A stretch of 33,319 nucleotides of DNA. It comes from Frankiaceae bacterium. Its GTDB lineage: Bacteria > Actinomycetota > Actinomycetes > JAFAQI01. A model generated the notes under the pieces. It was not told the origin of the DNA and searched no databases. It saw nothing but the letters and a program-made list of their open reading frames with translations. Below, piece after piece: positions 1-8,089 of this stretch. The stretch spans positions 1-33,319 of the forward strand of contig JAVEEG010000023.1 of assembly GCA_030840585.1 (NCBI GenBank), read 5' to 3'. Both the position numbers and the translations under genes were made by a program. Every line of letters starts with the position of its first letter. Positions within the stretch are counted from its first letter, which is position 1.

Positions 1-41
1 TTGTCGACGCGATCTTTCAGCACGTCGGCCGACGAGGTCAC
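1..41 (-). CDS. Possible 5' end of a polyprenyl diphosphate synthase gene (partial)
   Basis: Only 13 codons are inside the window. Read leftward from a GTG at 41 they give VTSSADVLKDRVD, which resembles the N-terminus of isoprenyl (GGPP) synthases. The context fits: in other actinobacteria a polyprenyl synthase gene lies beside and divergent from metF, and the carotenoid genes here need a GGPP supplier. The fragment has no catalytic motif, so the assignment is an inference from a very short peptide and gene neighbourhood. It could equally be non-coding sequence. Confidence 0.3.
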   Translation of the reverse strand, partial: MTSSADVLKDRVD

Positions 42-56
42 CACCCGAGTATTCCG

Positions 57-62
57 TAGGCT
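57..62 (+). promoter_or_regulatory. Candidate -10 element of a leaderless metF promoter
   Basis: TAGGCT (TAnnnT pattern) ends six bases before the metF ATG at 69, so transcription would start at or next to the start codon. The purine run AAGGG touches the ATG directly and is too close to act as a normal ribosome binding site, which favours a leaderless transcript. No convincing -35 box is visible. Confidence 0.35.
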
Positions 63-68
63 GAAGGG

Positions 69-1007
69 ATGCCCGTCAGCCCGACCACACGCCTCGCCGA
101 CCGCGCGCCGGCGACCCGGGTCTCGACGATCAAGGAATTGCTGGCGGCGGGCGGTTCGTCGTACTCGTTCGAGTTCTTCCCGCCGCGCACACCCGACGGC
201 GAACGCCATCTGTGGCAAGCGATCCGTGAGCTGGAGGCGCTGCAACCGACGTTCGTCTCGGTGACGTACGGCGCCGGCGGCGGGACCCGCGACACGACGG
301 TACGGATCACCGAGCGGATCGCCACCGAGACCACGCTGACGCCGGTCGGCCATCTCACCGCGGTCAACCATTCGATCGCGGAGCTGCGGCACATCATCGG
401 CGCCTACGCGGCGGCCGGCGTACGCAACGTGTTGGCATTGCGCGGGGACCCGCCCGGGGATCCGCTGGCCGAGTGGCGAGCACACCCGGAGGGGCTCGAG
501 TATGCGGCGGAGCTCGTCGCACTGATCCGCTCATCCGGCGACTTCTGCGTCGGTGTCGCGGCGTTCCCGGAGAAGCATCCACGGTCGCCGGACATCGATC
601 TCGACGCCGAGCATTTCGTCGCGAAGTGCGCTGCCGGCGCGGACTTCGCGGTCACCCAGATGTTCTTCCGCGCCGACGACTACCTTCGGCTGCGCGACCG
701 GGTCGCGAGTCGCGGCTGCACCGTGCCGATCATCCCGGGCGTCATGCCGATCACGAACGTGCGGTCGATCGAACGGTCGGCGCAACTGTCCGGCGCCGAC
801 TTCCCGGCCGAGTTGGCCGAGCGGTTCTACGCGGTCGAGGACGATCCGGTCGCGGTTCGCGCGATCGGCGTCGAGGTCGCGGCGGAGATGTGTGAACGGC
901 TGCTCGCGGAGGGCGCGCCGGGCTTGCACTTCTTCACCCTCAACCGGTCGACGGCGACGCGTGAGATCTACCAGCACCTCGGCCTGGCGCAGGCCCAGCG
1001 GACGTGA
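69..1007 (+). CDS. metF: Methylenetetrahydrofolate reductase
   Basis: This cytoplasmic flavoprotein reduces 5,10-methylenetetrahydrofolate to 5-methyltetrahydrofolate, the methyl donor for methionine synthesis. The 312-residue product has the usual size of bacterial MetF and its landmarks: SFEFFPP near residues 33-39 with the conserved Glu35, VTYGAGG (65-71), ALRGDPP in the folate/FAD-binding half, and FFTLNRS near the C-terminus. It is a complete TIM barrel with an N-terminal extension of about 30 residues. The ATG at 69 was chosen because it keeps the family N-terminus and follows a -10-like element. The stop overlaps the next gene's GTG by 4 bp, so the two are probably translated together. 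Assignment is secure. Confidence 0.95.
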   Translation: MPVSPTTRLADRAPATRVSTIKELLAAGGSSYSFEFFPPRTPDGERHLWQAIRELEALQPTFVSVTYGAGGGTRDTTVRITERIATETTLTPVGHLTAVNHSIAELRHIIGAYAAAGVRNVLALRGDPPGDPLAEWRAHPEGLEYAAELVALIRSSGDFCVGVAAFPEKHPRSPDIDLDAEHFVAKCAAGADFAVTQMFFRADDYLRLRDRVASRGCTVPIIPGVMPITNVRSIERSAQLSGADFPAELAERFYAVEDDPVAVRAIGVEVAAEMCERLLAEGAPGLHFFTLNRSTATREIYQHLGLAQAQRT

Positions 1008-1585
1008 CCGATCCGCTCGCGGAGTGGTCGCGGCGGCATGGTGACTACGACGTGGCGCGGTCGCGCGTCGTTCGCTGGTGGTTGCAATTGGTGGCGACGT
1101 TGTCGGCACCGCTCGTTCGCGTTCCGCCCGACGCCATCTCGGCCGCGGGTGTCGCGACCGCCGTGGCGGCGATCGTCGCGCCGCGGCGCGCTGCGGCCGG
1201 CCTCGTGCTGGCGACGGGTGTGCTCGACGGCGTCGACGGGGCCGTTGCCCGCCGCCGCGACGTCGCGTCACGCCACGGTGCGTTCGTCGACACGGCAGCC
1301 GACCGGCTCACCGACGTACTGTTCCTGCTCGCCCTTCGCCGACGCGGTGCGCGGCGGCCGCTCGTCTTCGTCGCCGCGGCCGGTGTTGCGGCGTTGGAGT
1401 TGCAGCGGGCGCTCGCTCGGCGACGCGGCGATCCGGTCGCCGTGGTGACGCCGGGGGAGCGGCCGTTCCGGGTCGCCTATGCCGCGCTCGGCCTCGCCTT
1501 TGCGCCGTCACTCGGTGCGGCGGCGATCGGTGGTACGACGGTTGCCGGCGGGTTAGCTCTGTACCGTGAGCGCCGCCAGCGATGA
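1004..1585 (+). CDS. CDP-alcohol phosphatidyltransferase family membrane protein
   Basis: The family transfers a phosphatidyl group from CDP-diacylglycerol (or a related CDP-linked donor) to an alcohol at the membrane. The 193-residue product carries the complete signature: D75-x2-D78-G79-x2-A82-R83, then x8, G92, x3, D96, x3, D100, which forms the Mg2+ and CDP site. Hydrophobic segments flank the motif (about residues 45-74, 103-110, 120-130 and 150-185). The GTG at 1004 overlaps the metF stop by 4 bp. The acceptor alcohol cannot be told from sequence; inositol phosphate, glycerol phosphate or another polyol are possible. It is at the short end of the family. The family is certain, the substrate unknown. 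Confidence 0.85.
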   Translation: MTDPLAEWSRRHGDYDVARSRVVRWWLQLVATLSAPLVRVPPDAISAAGVATAVAAIVAPRRAAAGLVLATGVLDGVDGAVARRRDVASRHGAFVDTAADRLTDVLFLLALRRRGARRPLVFVAAAGVAALELQRALARRRGDPVAVVTPGERPFRVAYAALGLAFAPSLGAAAIGGTTVAGGLALYRERRQR

Positions 1586-1604
1586 GTTCAGCGCCGCCGC
1601 GACG

Positions 1605-1630
1605 TCTCTTATGTCGTAGCCACTAAGAGA
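1605..1630. promoter_or_regulatory. Perfect 7-bp inverted repeat covering the ribosome binding site of the VOC gene
   Basis: TCTCTTA (1605-1611) and TAAGAGA (1624-1630) are exact reverse complements separated by 12 bases. The right arm contains most of the ribosome binding site (AGAGAGGA) of the gene starting at 1641. The repeat could be a repressor operator or an RNA hairpin that hides the ribosome binding site. No regulator gene lies nearby. Confidence 0.4.
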
Positions 1631-1640
1631 GGACAGTTCG

Positions 1641-2114
1641 ATGCCTTCGATCACTCCGTGCCTGTGGTTCGACACCGACGCCGAAGAGGCGGCGAAGTTC
1701 TACACCTCGGTGTTTCCGAACTCGCGGATCGTCAACACCAGCCACTACGGCGAGTCCGGTCCGAAGCCAGCCGGCACCGTGCTCACGGTCGAGTTCGAGC
1801 TCGACGGCAAGCCGTTCACCGCACTCAACGGCGGGCCCGAGTTCACCTTCAACGAGGCGATCTCGTTCCAGATCAGTTGCCAGGATCAGGCCGAGGTCGA
1901 CCACTACGCCGACGGCCTGACCGCGAACGGTGGCGAAGAGGGTCCGTGCGGCTGGGTCAAGGATCGATTCGGTGTCTCGTGGCAGGTCATCCCGGTCGCG
2001 CTGGTCGAGCTGCTGACTGACCCCGACCCGGAGCGGGCGCAGCGAGCAATGGCCGCGATGATGAAGATGCAACGGCTCGACGTCGCCGCATTGCGCGCGG
2101 CCGCCGACGGCTGA
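1641..2114 (+). CDS. VOC-fold (PhnB / glyoxalase-like) protein
   Basis: The product (157 residues) belongs to the PhnB-like branch of the vicinal oxygen chelate superfamily, often labelled a 3-demethylubiquinone-9 3-methyltransferase domain although few members have a proven reaction. Family hallmarks seen are the opening TPCLWFDTDAEEAAKFYTSVF, the FPNSRI turn, FTALNGGPEFTFNEAISF, CGWVKDRFGVSWQVIP, and a C-terminal MMKM helix. The start is well supported by AGAGAGGA upstream. It ends 4 bp from the end of the converging carotenoid operon, leaving no room for a terminator. Function is unknown; it is probably a small soluble metal-binding or substrate-binding protein. Confidence 0.8.
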   Translation: MPSITPCLWFDTDAEEAAKFYTSVFPNSRIVNTSHYGESGPKPAGTVLTVEFELDGKPFTALNGGPEFTFNEAISFQISCQDQAEVDHYADGLTANGGEEGPCGWVKDRFGVSWQVIPVALVELLTDPDPERAQRAMAAMMKMQRLDVAALRAAADG

Positions 2115-2118
2115 CGCT

Positions 2119-3600
2119 CTACGCCCGGCCGATCATCTCGGCAACCAGCGCGGCGGACATCAGTACTAGCGGGATGCCGCCGCCTGGGTGCGCCGACCCG
2201 CCGACGAGGAACAACCCCGCGACCGGCGACCGGTTGGCCGGGCGCAGCGTCGCGGGTCGCCAGCCATTGCTGCTGGTGCCGTAGATCGCGCCGCCCGGGC
2301 TTCCGGTCGCCGACTCCAAATCGGCGGGGGTCCGAATTTCCAGCAATGCCAACCGATTCCGTACGTCGAGGCCGCGCGCGGCCAGTGTCGCGAGGACCTC
2401 GTCGGCGTACCGCTCGGCGAGGCCGGGCGCGCGCCAGTCGATCGCGCCCGGTCCGGTTCCGTGCCGCGGTGCGTTGACCAGGACGAACCACGATTCGCAA
2501 TCCGGTGGCGCGCCGTCGGTCGTCGCGTTCACGTAAATGGTGGGTCGCGACGGTGGCCGCGCCGACGAGCTGAACACGGCGTCGAACTCGGCGTCGACGT
2601 CGTCGCCGAACAGCACTGTGTGCCGGCGCAGCCCGTCGGTGCGGCCGCGGACACCGAGCAGCAACACGAAGCCGGACGAGCTCGGTGTTGCGTGTCGCAG
2701 CCGGCGCATCACGTCGGATGTCGGTGAGTCGAGCAGCTGCGAGTACAGCGCCGCCGCGTCGATGTCGCTGACGACGATGTCGGCCGGAAGGGTCTCGCCG
2801 CCGGCCAGCCGGACCCCGTCGACCCGGCCGGCGGTGGTGGTCACCGCGACGACCTCACTGCCGGTGCGAACCTGCGCACCGCGGTCGGCCGCGCGTTGAT
2901 GCACCGCGTCAACCAGAAGGCGTACGCCACCGGTGATTTCCCAACCGCCGAACGCGTGCTCGACATACGGCACGACTGAGAGCACCGCGGGTGACTTGCG
3001 CGGATCGGATCCCGAGTACGTCGCGTAGCGGTCGAGCCACACTCGTAGCCGCGGGTCGTCGAACGATCGCTGGCCGAGTCCGCGCAACGTCCGCCACGGC
3101 CCGATCAGCGCGGCATCTCGTGGTCGGGCCAATCCGAGCCGCAGCAACGGTGCGGTGCCTTCGAGCGGCGATTCGACGAACGGCGTCCGGACCGCGTCCC
3201 AGGTCCGTTCGGCCCGCTCGTAGAACGACCGCCATTGCGCACCGGCGCGCCCGCCGAACGCGTCCTGGAACGCGGTCGCGACATCGTTGACGCCGGTGTT
3301 GGGCACGTCGACCCAGGTGCCGTCGGCGAAGCGGTAGCGCATGAGCGAGTCGAGCGGGCGCAGGTCGAGGACCGACTCCGCTGGCTTGCCGGTCTTGCGA
3401 AACAGGTCGCGGATGGTCGCCGGCAATGTGATCAGTGACGGCCCGGTGTCGAACCGGAAGCCGTCGCGGCTGAACGTGCCGGCCTTGCCACCGACGGTCT
3501 CGGCGCGCTCGACGACGGTGACCTCGTGGCGCAGCCGGGCTAGCCGAGCAGCGGCGGCGAGCCCGCCGAGCCCGCCGCCGATGACCACGATCCGGCTCAT
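2119..3600 (-). CDS. CrtI/CrtD-type carotenoid desaturase (FAD-dependent)
   Basis: Likely desaturates a carotene chain: either the phytoene desaturase itself or a CrtD-type 3,4-desaturase acting on a 1-hydroxycarotenoid. The 493-residue protein opens with an FAD-binding Rossmann motif (GGGLGG, 8-13), followed by ERAETVGGKAGT (31-42) and DTGPSLITLP (51-60). It closes with LFLVGGSAHPGGGIP (about 463-477), the C-terminal FAD motif of the CrtI family. It is the last gene of the leftward operon and its ATG overlaps the glycosyltransferase stop by 4 bp. With a CruF-like hydratase and CruG-like glycosyltransferase upstream, a CrtD role is attractive, but the window has no other obvious phytoene desaturase, so the CrtI role remains open. 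Confidence 0.82.
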   Translation of the reverse strand: MSRIVVIGGGLGGLAAAARLARLRHEVTVVERAETVGGKAGTFSRDGFRFDTGPSLITLPATIRDLFRKTGKPAESVLDLRPLDSLMRYRFADGTWVDVPNTGVNDVATAFQDAFGGRAGAQWRSFYERAERTWDAVRTPFVESPLEGTAPLLRLGLARPRDAALIGPWRTLRGLGQRSFDDPRLRVWLDRYATYSGSDPRKSPAVLSVVPYVEHAFGGWEITGGVRLLVDAVHQRAADRGAQVRTGSEVVAVTTTAGRVDGVRLAGGETLPADIVVSDIDAAALYSQLLDSPTSDVMRRLRHATPSSSGFVLLLGVRGRTDGLRRHTVLFGDDVDAEFDAVFSSSARPPSRPTIYVNATTDGAPPDCESWFVLVNAPRHGTGPGAIDWRAPGLAERYADEVLATLAARGLDVRNRLALLEIRTPADLESATGSPGGAIYGTSSNGWRPATLRPANRSPVAGLFLVGGSAHPGGGIPLVLMSAALVAEMIGRA

Positions 3601-4655
3601 CCGACCGGCCGGCCTTTCCAGGTGATCCGGCCCTGCGCGCGCCGATGTAGCGAGACGACGACGAGGGCCGAAAATGCCAGGATTGACAACGGTTGTGGCG
3701 CGATCCGGCCGCCGGTTCGCAGCGCGGCGACGACCTGGCTGAGCTGCCCGGCGACCGCCGCTGGCCAGGCCCACGCGGTGACCGCGACGAGGCACCACGG
3801 TACGACGAACACCACGACGAGCAGCGCCGTAATCGCGACCGCACCGGCGGTGGATCCGAATGCCCGCCACAGCGATTTCGCGTAGCCGTCGACGAGTGCG
3901 CGCGGGCCGTCGTACATCCGGCAACTCGCCAGTGCGGTGCCGTCGACGAACCCGCCGCGCGCGCCAGTGGCGCGCAACGCCCGGGCCAGCGCGATGTCGT
4001 CCAGGACATCGTCGGCGTGGCCGCCGCACGCGTCGTACGCGGCCTTGTCGACGACGAGGAACTGGCCGTTGGCGGCGGCGAGCGACGGTCGCGCGGAACG
4101 CTCCGCGAGCCGCAACGGCAGGAACGCCAACCACGACCACTGCAACAACGGCTGCACCAGCCATTCCAGCATCGAGCCGGTCCGTTGCCGTGGGTACGGC
4201 GAGACGAACTGCAGCTCCGTTGTGCGCATGAGCCGGATGGCGCGGGTGACGGCATCCGGCGCCAACTCGACGTCGGCGTCGACGAACACCAGGACGCTGC
4301 CGCGCGCGGCGGAGGCGAGCCGGGTGCATGCGAGCGGTTTGCCCAACGTGCCGGGTTCGGGCGGCGCGCCGGTGAGAATCCGAACGCCCATGCCCCGGAC
4401 GATGTCGCCGGTCCCGTCGGTCGAGCCGTCGTCGTAGACGAGGATCTCGACATCGGTGAGACCGCGTTGGGTCAGCAACGCGCGCACGGATTGCTGCGCA
4501 TGACCTGCTTCGTCCCGCATCGGCACCAGCAATGACACGGCGTCGTCGATGCTGCCCGCCAACTCGGGCGGCCGGCGCAACAGCATCGCGTTAACGATCG
4601 TGTGCACGAGGATCGCCACCGCCACGACGTCGAGAGCAATCGCGAACAGTGTCAT
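3597..4655 (-). CDS. Family 2 glycosyltransferase, CruG-like (carotenoid glycosylation)
   Basis: Probably attaches a sugar to a hydroxylated carotenoid at the membrane. The 352-residue product has an N-terminal membrane segment (about 5-25), a GT-A domain with DDGSTDGT (75-82) and the metal-binding DADV (126-129), an acceptor region ending in the acidic DDVLDD (215-220), and two to three hydrophobic segments near the C-terminus. This layout matches CruG- and CrtQ-type glycosyltransferases. It overlaps both neighbours by 4 bp, so it is translationally coupled to the CruF-like and desaturase genes. The family is clear. Carotenoid as acceptor is inferred from the operon, and the sugar donor is unknown. 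Confidence 0.78.
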   Translation of the reverse strand: MTLFAIALDVVAVAILVHTIVNAMLLRRPPELAGSIDDAVSLLVPMRDEAGHAQQSVRALLTQRGLTDVEILVYDDGSTDGTGDIVRGMGVRILTGAPPEPGTLGKPLACTRLASAARGSVLVFVDADVELAPDAVTRAIRLMRTTELQFVSPYPRQRTGSMLEWLVQPLLQWSWLAFLPLRLAERSARPSLAAANGQFLVVDKAAYDACGGHADDVLDDIALARALRATGARGGFVDGTALASCRMYDGPRALVDGYAKSLWRAFGSTAGAVAITALLVVVFVVPWCLVAVTAWAWPAAVAGQLSQVVAALRTGGRIAPQPLSILAFSALVVVSLHRRAQGRITWKGRPVG

Positions 4656-5395
4656 CGGCGAACCTCGCGCCGTAGCAACGGAACGCCGACGAGTCCCATC
4701 ACCAGCAAGCCCCAACCGGCGACCGCGCGGTGGTGGAAGAACGCGAGTGCGGCCAGCGCCGACGAGAGCCAGACCCAGATCCAGAGCAGCGCCACCGGTC
4801 GCTCGGCGCCGCTCGCGGGCGCGCGCGACACCGCGACGAGCGCTGCCGACATGACCAGCGCGACGAGCAGCCAACCGCCGAAGTTCGACAACGGGATCCG
4901 GTCGACGCCGGGTAGGTGCGGCGACGGATCGGACCAATGCCAGTGCCGCGCCTCGACCATCTGCGGATCCAGGAACACGTCCCAGCCGGCCAGCCCGATC
5001 GCCGCCGCTCCGATCCGCGCCGGCCGGCCCGCGACGACGCGTTCCGCGACGACGACGCACGGGTGCGCCATCATCAGCCAGGCCAGCCCGATGATGACCG
5101 GTACGCCCAACACGGCCGGGCCGAGACCGCCGTCGTAGCGGTAACTGCCGAACGGCACGCCGGTGTGCACGCCGAGCACCTCGACGAGAAATCCGCCGAC
5201 GCCCGCGACGACGGCGAGCACCGCCGCGTAACCAAGTCCGCGATGCACGATCGCGTACGACATCGACACGATCGCGAACACAAGGACGGTGACGATCGTC
5301 AGCACGTCACGGGCGTGCCCGTGCACCAGCGGGTACGGCAGTTGCAGCGCGATCACGACCAGCGCGGGCACGAAGCGCAATCGCGAGCCGGTCAT
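4652..5395 (-). CDS. CruF-like carotenoid biosynthesis membrane protein (DUF422 family)
   Basis: CruF and its bisanhydrobacterioruberin-hydratase relatives add water across the end double bond of an acyclic carotenoid end, giving a tertiary 1-hydroxy group. The 247-residue product is almost wholly membrane-embedded, with about seven hydrophobic segments. It shows family motifs PFGSYRY (81-87), GWDVFLDPQM (137-146) and IPLSNFGGW (167-175). Its Asp and Glu residues within membrane segments resemble the family's proposed active site. Start ATG at 5395 overlaps the upstream gene's stop by 4 bp. Exact regiochemistry and substrate are inferred, not visible. Confidence 0.8.
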   Translation of the reverse strand: MTGSRLRFVPALVVIALQLPYPLVHGHARDVLTIVTVLVFAIVSMSYAIVHRGLGYAAVLAVVAGVGGFLVEVLGVHTGVPFGSYRYDGGLGPAVLGVPVIIGLAWLMMAHPCVVVAERVVAGRPARIGAAAIGLAGWDVFLDPQMVEARHWHWSDPSPHLPGVDRIPLSNFGGWLLVALVMSAALVAVSRAPASGAERPVALLWIWVWLSSALAALAFFHHRAVAGWGLLVMGLVGVPLLRREVRR

Positions 5396-6891
5396 CGCCG
5401 CCACCGCCGAATGTCCTTCAGCAACGTCTGCGCCGCACTGCGCCCGCTCGCACCGGACACGCCGCCACCGGGATGAGTCGACGCGCCGCAGAGGTAGAGC
5501 CCGGGCAGCGGCGAGCGGTACGACGACCAACCCGGCAACGGCCGCAACGCGAACATCGCGTCGAGGGTCATCTCGAGGTGCATCACGTTGCCGTTCAACA
5601 ACCCGAGCTCGCGTTCGAGATCGGCCGGCGTCTGCAGGAACGTGTCGATCACACTGGCGGCGAATCCCGGCGCGTAGCGCTCGACGATGCCGATCAGCCG
5701 ATCCGTCTCGCGCTCGCGCACGTCGTCCCACGACACGTCTCGTGGATGCCATTGGGTCCAGATCGTGACCACATGCCGGCCGTCCGGCGCGAGCGACGGA
5801 TCGGTCGCGGTCGGCGTCAGCACGAGTAACGGTGGGTCCGACGGCACCTCGCCGCGGAGGAAGTCGCCGTACGCCGACCGCAGCACGTGCCGGCTGGGTG
5901 CTAGTAGTTGCATGCCGTTGTGCGCGCCATCGACGTCGATCGAGTACGCCGGCAGTCGATCGGTCAGCACGCGCAGCACCATGCCCATGCCGGTACCGAT
6001 CCGCAGCTGCGCGCGATTGGCCTCGTCGCCCAACAACTCGAACAGGGTGGCCACGTGACATGCGCTCATCACTCGCCGCGCGGTGACTTGCTCGCCGGAT
6101 GCGGTCGACAGCGACCAAGCATCGTGTTCGCGCCGTAACGACACGATGCCGTCGCGGGTGCGTATGACGCCGCCGAGTTGCTCCAACCGGCGGGCCAATG
6201 CGACGGTCAGCATGCCGCTGCCGCCGCGCGGCCGGCCGAGTGCGCGCCGATGCATCAGCACCGCGGTGGCCAGCATCGGCGCCGTCCCCGGCTCGTGCGG
6301 CGGCGGCCCGGCTTGCGCTGCCCACCACGCAAGCGCGGACTTCAGCCGCTCGTCGCGAAATGTCTTGTCCAGCAACGAATCCGCGGGCTGGAGGAAGTCG
6401 CGCGCGATGCTCGCGCCGGCTCGGCCCAACGGCCAGAAGGCCCGGCCGAGCGCGCCGATAGTGGGCGGTCGATGGAACGCGCTGAGCATCGCGTCGACCC
6501 GCGGCGACCACTCGCGGACGAACCGCGCGTACGCATCCGCGTCCTCGTCGCCGCAGGTCGCGGCGATGCTTGCGCACGTCTCGTCGATGTCGACGGTGAA
6601 ACGCAACGCGTGCCCGCCGTGCCATGAGACCGCCCATGGATCGGCGTCGAGGTAGTCGAGGCCGCAACTGCCGAGGTCGAGGTCTTCGACGATGCCCGTG
6701 TGCGGCACCATGACGTGTAACGACGAGCCCCGGTCGACCCGGACACCGGGCCATCGTTCGACCGTCGACACCGCGCCGCCGATGACGTCGTCGCGTTCGA
6801 TCACTTCGACGTCGAGGCCGCCGCGGGCGAGGTAGCAGCCGGCGACCAGCCCGTTGTGCCCGCTGCCGATGACGACGACGTCGCGGATCAC
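5392..6891 (-). CDS. CrtO-like FAD oxidoreductase (carotenoid ketolase / oxygenase type)
   Basis: The 499-residue protein belongs to the CrtO/PYROXD2 branch of phytoene-desaturase-related flavoproteins. The N-terminal GSGHNGL (9-15) with VIGGAVST (36-43) is the CrtO-type dinucleotide signature, distinct from the GGGLGG form in the desaturase of this operon. The C-terminus has LYLCGASTHPGGGVSGASG, also characteristic. CrtO members introduce keto groups at C4 of beta-rings or oxidise the ends of linear carotenoids. It starts with GTG at 6891, overlapping the GNAT stop by 4 bp. Sister families act on non-carotenoid substrates, so the carotenoid role rests on the operon. Confidence 0.77.
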   Translation of the reverse strand: MIRDVVVIGSGHNGLVAGCYLARGGLDVEVIERDDVIGGAVSTVERWPGVRVDRGSSLHVMVPHTGIVEDLDLGSCGLDYLDADPWAVSWHGGHALRFTVDIDETCASIAATCGDEDADAYARFVREWSPRVDAMLSAFHRPPTIGALGRAFWPLGRAGASIARDFLQPADSLLDKTFRDERLKSALAWWAAQAGPPPHEPGTAPMLATAVLMHRRALGRPRGGSGMLTVALARRLEQLGGVIRTRDGIVSLRREHDAWSLSTASGEQVTARRVMSACHVATLFELLGDEANRAQLRIGTGMGMVLRVLTDRLPAYSIDVDGAHNGMQLLAPSRHVLRSAYGDFLRGEVPSDPPLLVLTPTATDPSLAPDGRHVVTIWTQWHPRDVSWDDVRERETDRLIGIVERYAPGFAASVIDTFLQTPADLERELGLLNGNVMHLEMTLDAMFALRPLPGWSSYRSPLPGLYLCGASTHPGGGVSGASGRSAAQTLLKDIRRWRR

Positions 6892-7421
6892 GACTGCGGT
6901 GTCTGCCGGCGGCCCATGACGGCGTACACCTCGGTACTGCCCGGGAAAACGAAGCCGGTCAATAGATCCTCGAACCCCACGGATCGGTACAGCGACCGAG
7001 CGGGGGAGTCCTGGTCATGCGTCGACAGCACGACGGTGTGTGTCTGCACACCGTCGAGCAACGTCGTCAGCAACGCCCGCCCGACTCCATGGCCGTGGTG
7101 CGCGGGCAGCAAGTGCAGTTCGGCGAGTTCGAACGCGTCCGCCAGCCAGTCCCGCGCCGGCTCGCGACCGAGCGCCTTCGCGACGATGTCGTGCCACCAC
7201 TCGCCGGACCGGCCGCGGTAGCCGTAGCCGAACCCGACGAGCTGTTCGCCGTCCATCGCACCCACGGCCCTGAAGCCGCGCCGGTGCAAGTGCGACTGCA
7301 TGATTTCGCGCCGTTGCACGACGAGTTCGGGTGGCCGGCGCATCGCCTCGCCGTAGATCTGCGCGGCGGTTACGACGAGCGGCTCGAACTCGTCGGGATC
7401 GATCAGCCGTACGTCGGTCAC
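6888..7421 (-). CDS. GNAT-family N-acetyltransferase
   Basis: A 177-residue GCN5-related acetyltransferase. The acetyl-CoA pyrophosphate loop is visible as LHLLPAHHGHGVGRALL (102-118; core HGHGVG), preceded by AELHL strand beta-4. A C-terminal LYRSVGFE segment is typical of motif B. The GTG at 7421 was chosen because it overlaps the upstream stop by 4 bp, like every other junction in this run. The acceptor is unknown. Its position between the CrtA-like and CrtO-like genes means it is co-expressed with pigment genes, but nothing in the protein itself points to carotenoids. Confidence 0.82.
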   Translation of the reverse strand: MTDVRLIDPDEFEPLVVTAAQIYGEAMRRPPELVVQRREIMQSHLHRRGFRAVGAMDGEQLVGFGYGYRGRSGEWWHDIVAKALGREPARDWLADAFELAELHLLPAHHGHGVGRALLTTLLDGVQTHTVVLSTHDQDSPARSLYRSVGFEDLLTGFVFPGSTEVYAVMGRRQTPQS

Positions 7422-8089
7422 GACAGTGCGACTCCATCGATACTGCCGACCGCGTCGACGATCGACAACCGGGCGAACAGTTCCTCGGCGTACCAACCGA
7501 TCTGCGCGGTCCGGCGCATCGCGCCGCTGTGCCCGGGCGCATCTCGACGAAACGACGTGATCGCGGCGGCCGATTGCCAGAGGCTGAACGTTCCTTGCCG
7601 CAGTAGTGGCGCCTCGCCGAAGCCGAACGCAATCTGCGGATTCGCCGTGTCGATGTCGTTGGCAATGCTGGGAATCTCGGCGTAGAAGGTACGTACCCGG
7701 CGGGCGCGCAGGGTCGCGCGGGTGAGTACGACGACCGGTCCGGCCGCATCGTCGAGATCGGTGCGCGGGAACGGATCCCGGCCGTCCCAGCGGCCGCGGC
7801 TGGCGATAGGACGCAGGTGCAGGATCGCCGACTCGATCGCGCCGGCCGGTGTCCACTGCCCGGCCGGCTCACCGTCGGCGCGCGACGTGAGCAGCGCCCA
7901 TCTGGTCGCCCGCACGTCACGCGGGACGAACCGCGGGCCGGTGGTCGCGAGCAGTTTCGCCAGCAGTACGGCGGGATCCGCGCGCCGCTGGCGCAGCGCC
8001 CGGCGGCCGGTTGCGACGAGCCGCGCGACGTCGCGCGCGGGGACGCGGCAGACCTCGAGGGTCAGCAGCGGCACGGCTTGCTCGGTCAC
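7418..8089 (-). CDS. CrtA (spheroidene monooxygenase)-like protein
   Basis: CrtA of purple bacteria is a haem-dependent oxygenase that inserts a keto group at C2 of acyclic carotenoids. The 223-residue product ends with the region that defines the family: GFGEAPLLRQGTFSLW (156-171), then HSGAMRRT (187-194) and GWYAEELFARL (198-208). The centre has VLTRATLRARR and FYAEIPSIAND. A longer frame reaches 8185, but the GTG at 8089 gives the usual CrtA length and overlaps the upstream stop by 4 bp. Finding it with CruF-, CruG- and CrtO-like genes suggests a keto-carotenoid product. The relation to CrtA is by sequence pattern; catalytic activity is not shown. Confidence 0.78.
   Translation of the reverse strand: MTEQAVPLLTLEVCRVPARDVARLVATGRRALRQRRADPAVLLAKLLATTGPRFVPRDVRATRWALLTSRADGEPAGQWTPAGAIESAILHLRPIASRGRWDGRDPFPRTDLDDAAGPVVVLTRATLRARRVRTFYAEIPSIANDIDTANPQIAFGFGEAPLLRQGTFSLWQSAAAITSFRRDAPGHSGAMRRTAQIGWYAEELFARLSIVDAVGSIDGVALS

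Noticed and set aside
2909-4453. Open frame of 514 codons overlapping the glycosyltransferase and desaturase in another minus-strand frame
   Set aside because: It is rich in Arg, Ser and Pro as expected for an out-of-frame reading and conflicts with two clear protein families that overlap neatly by 4 bp.
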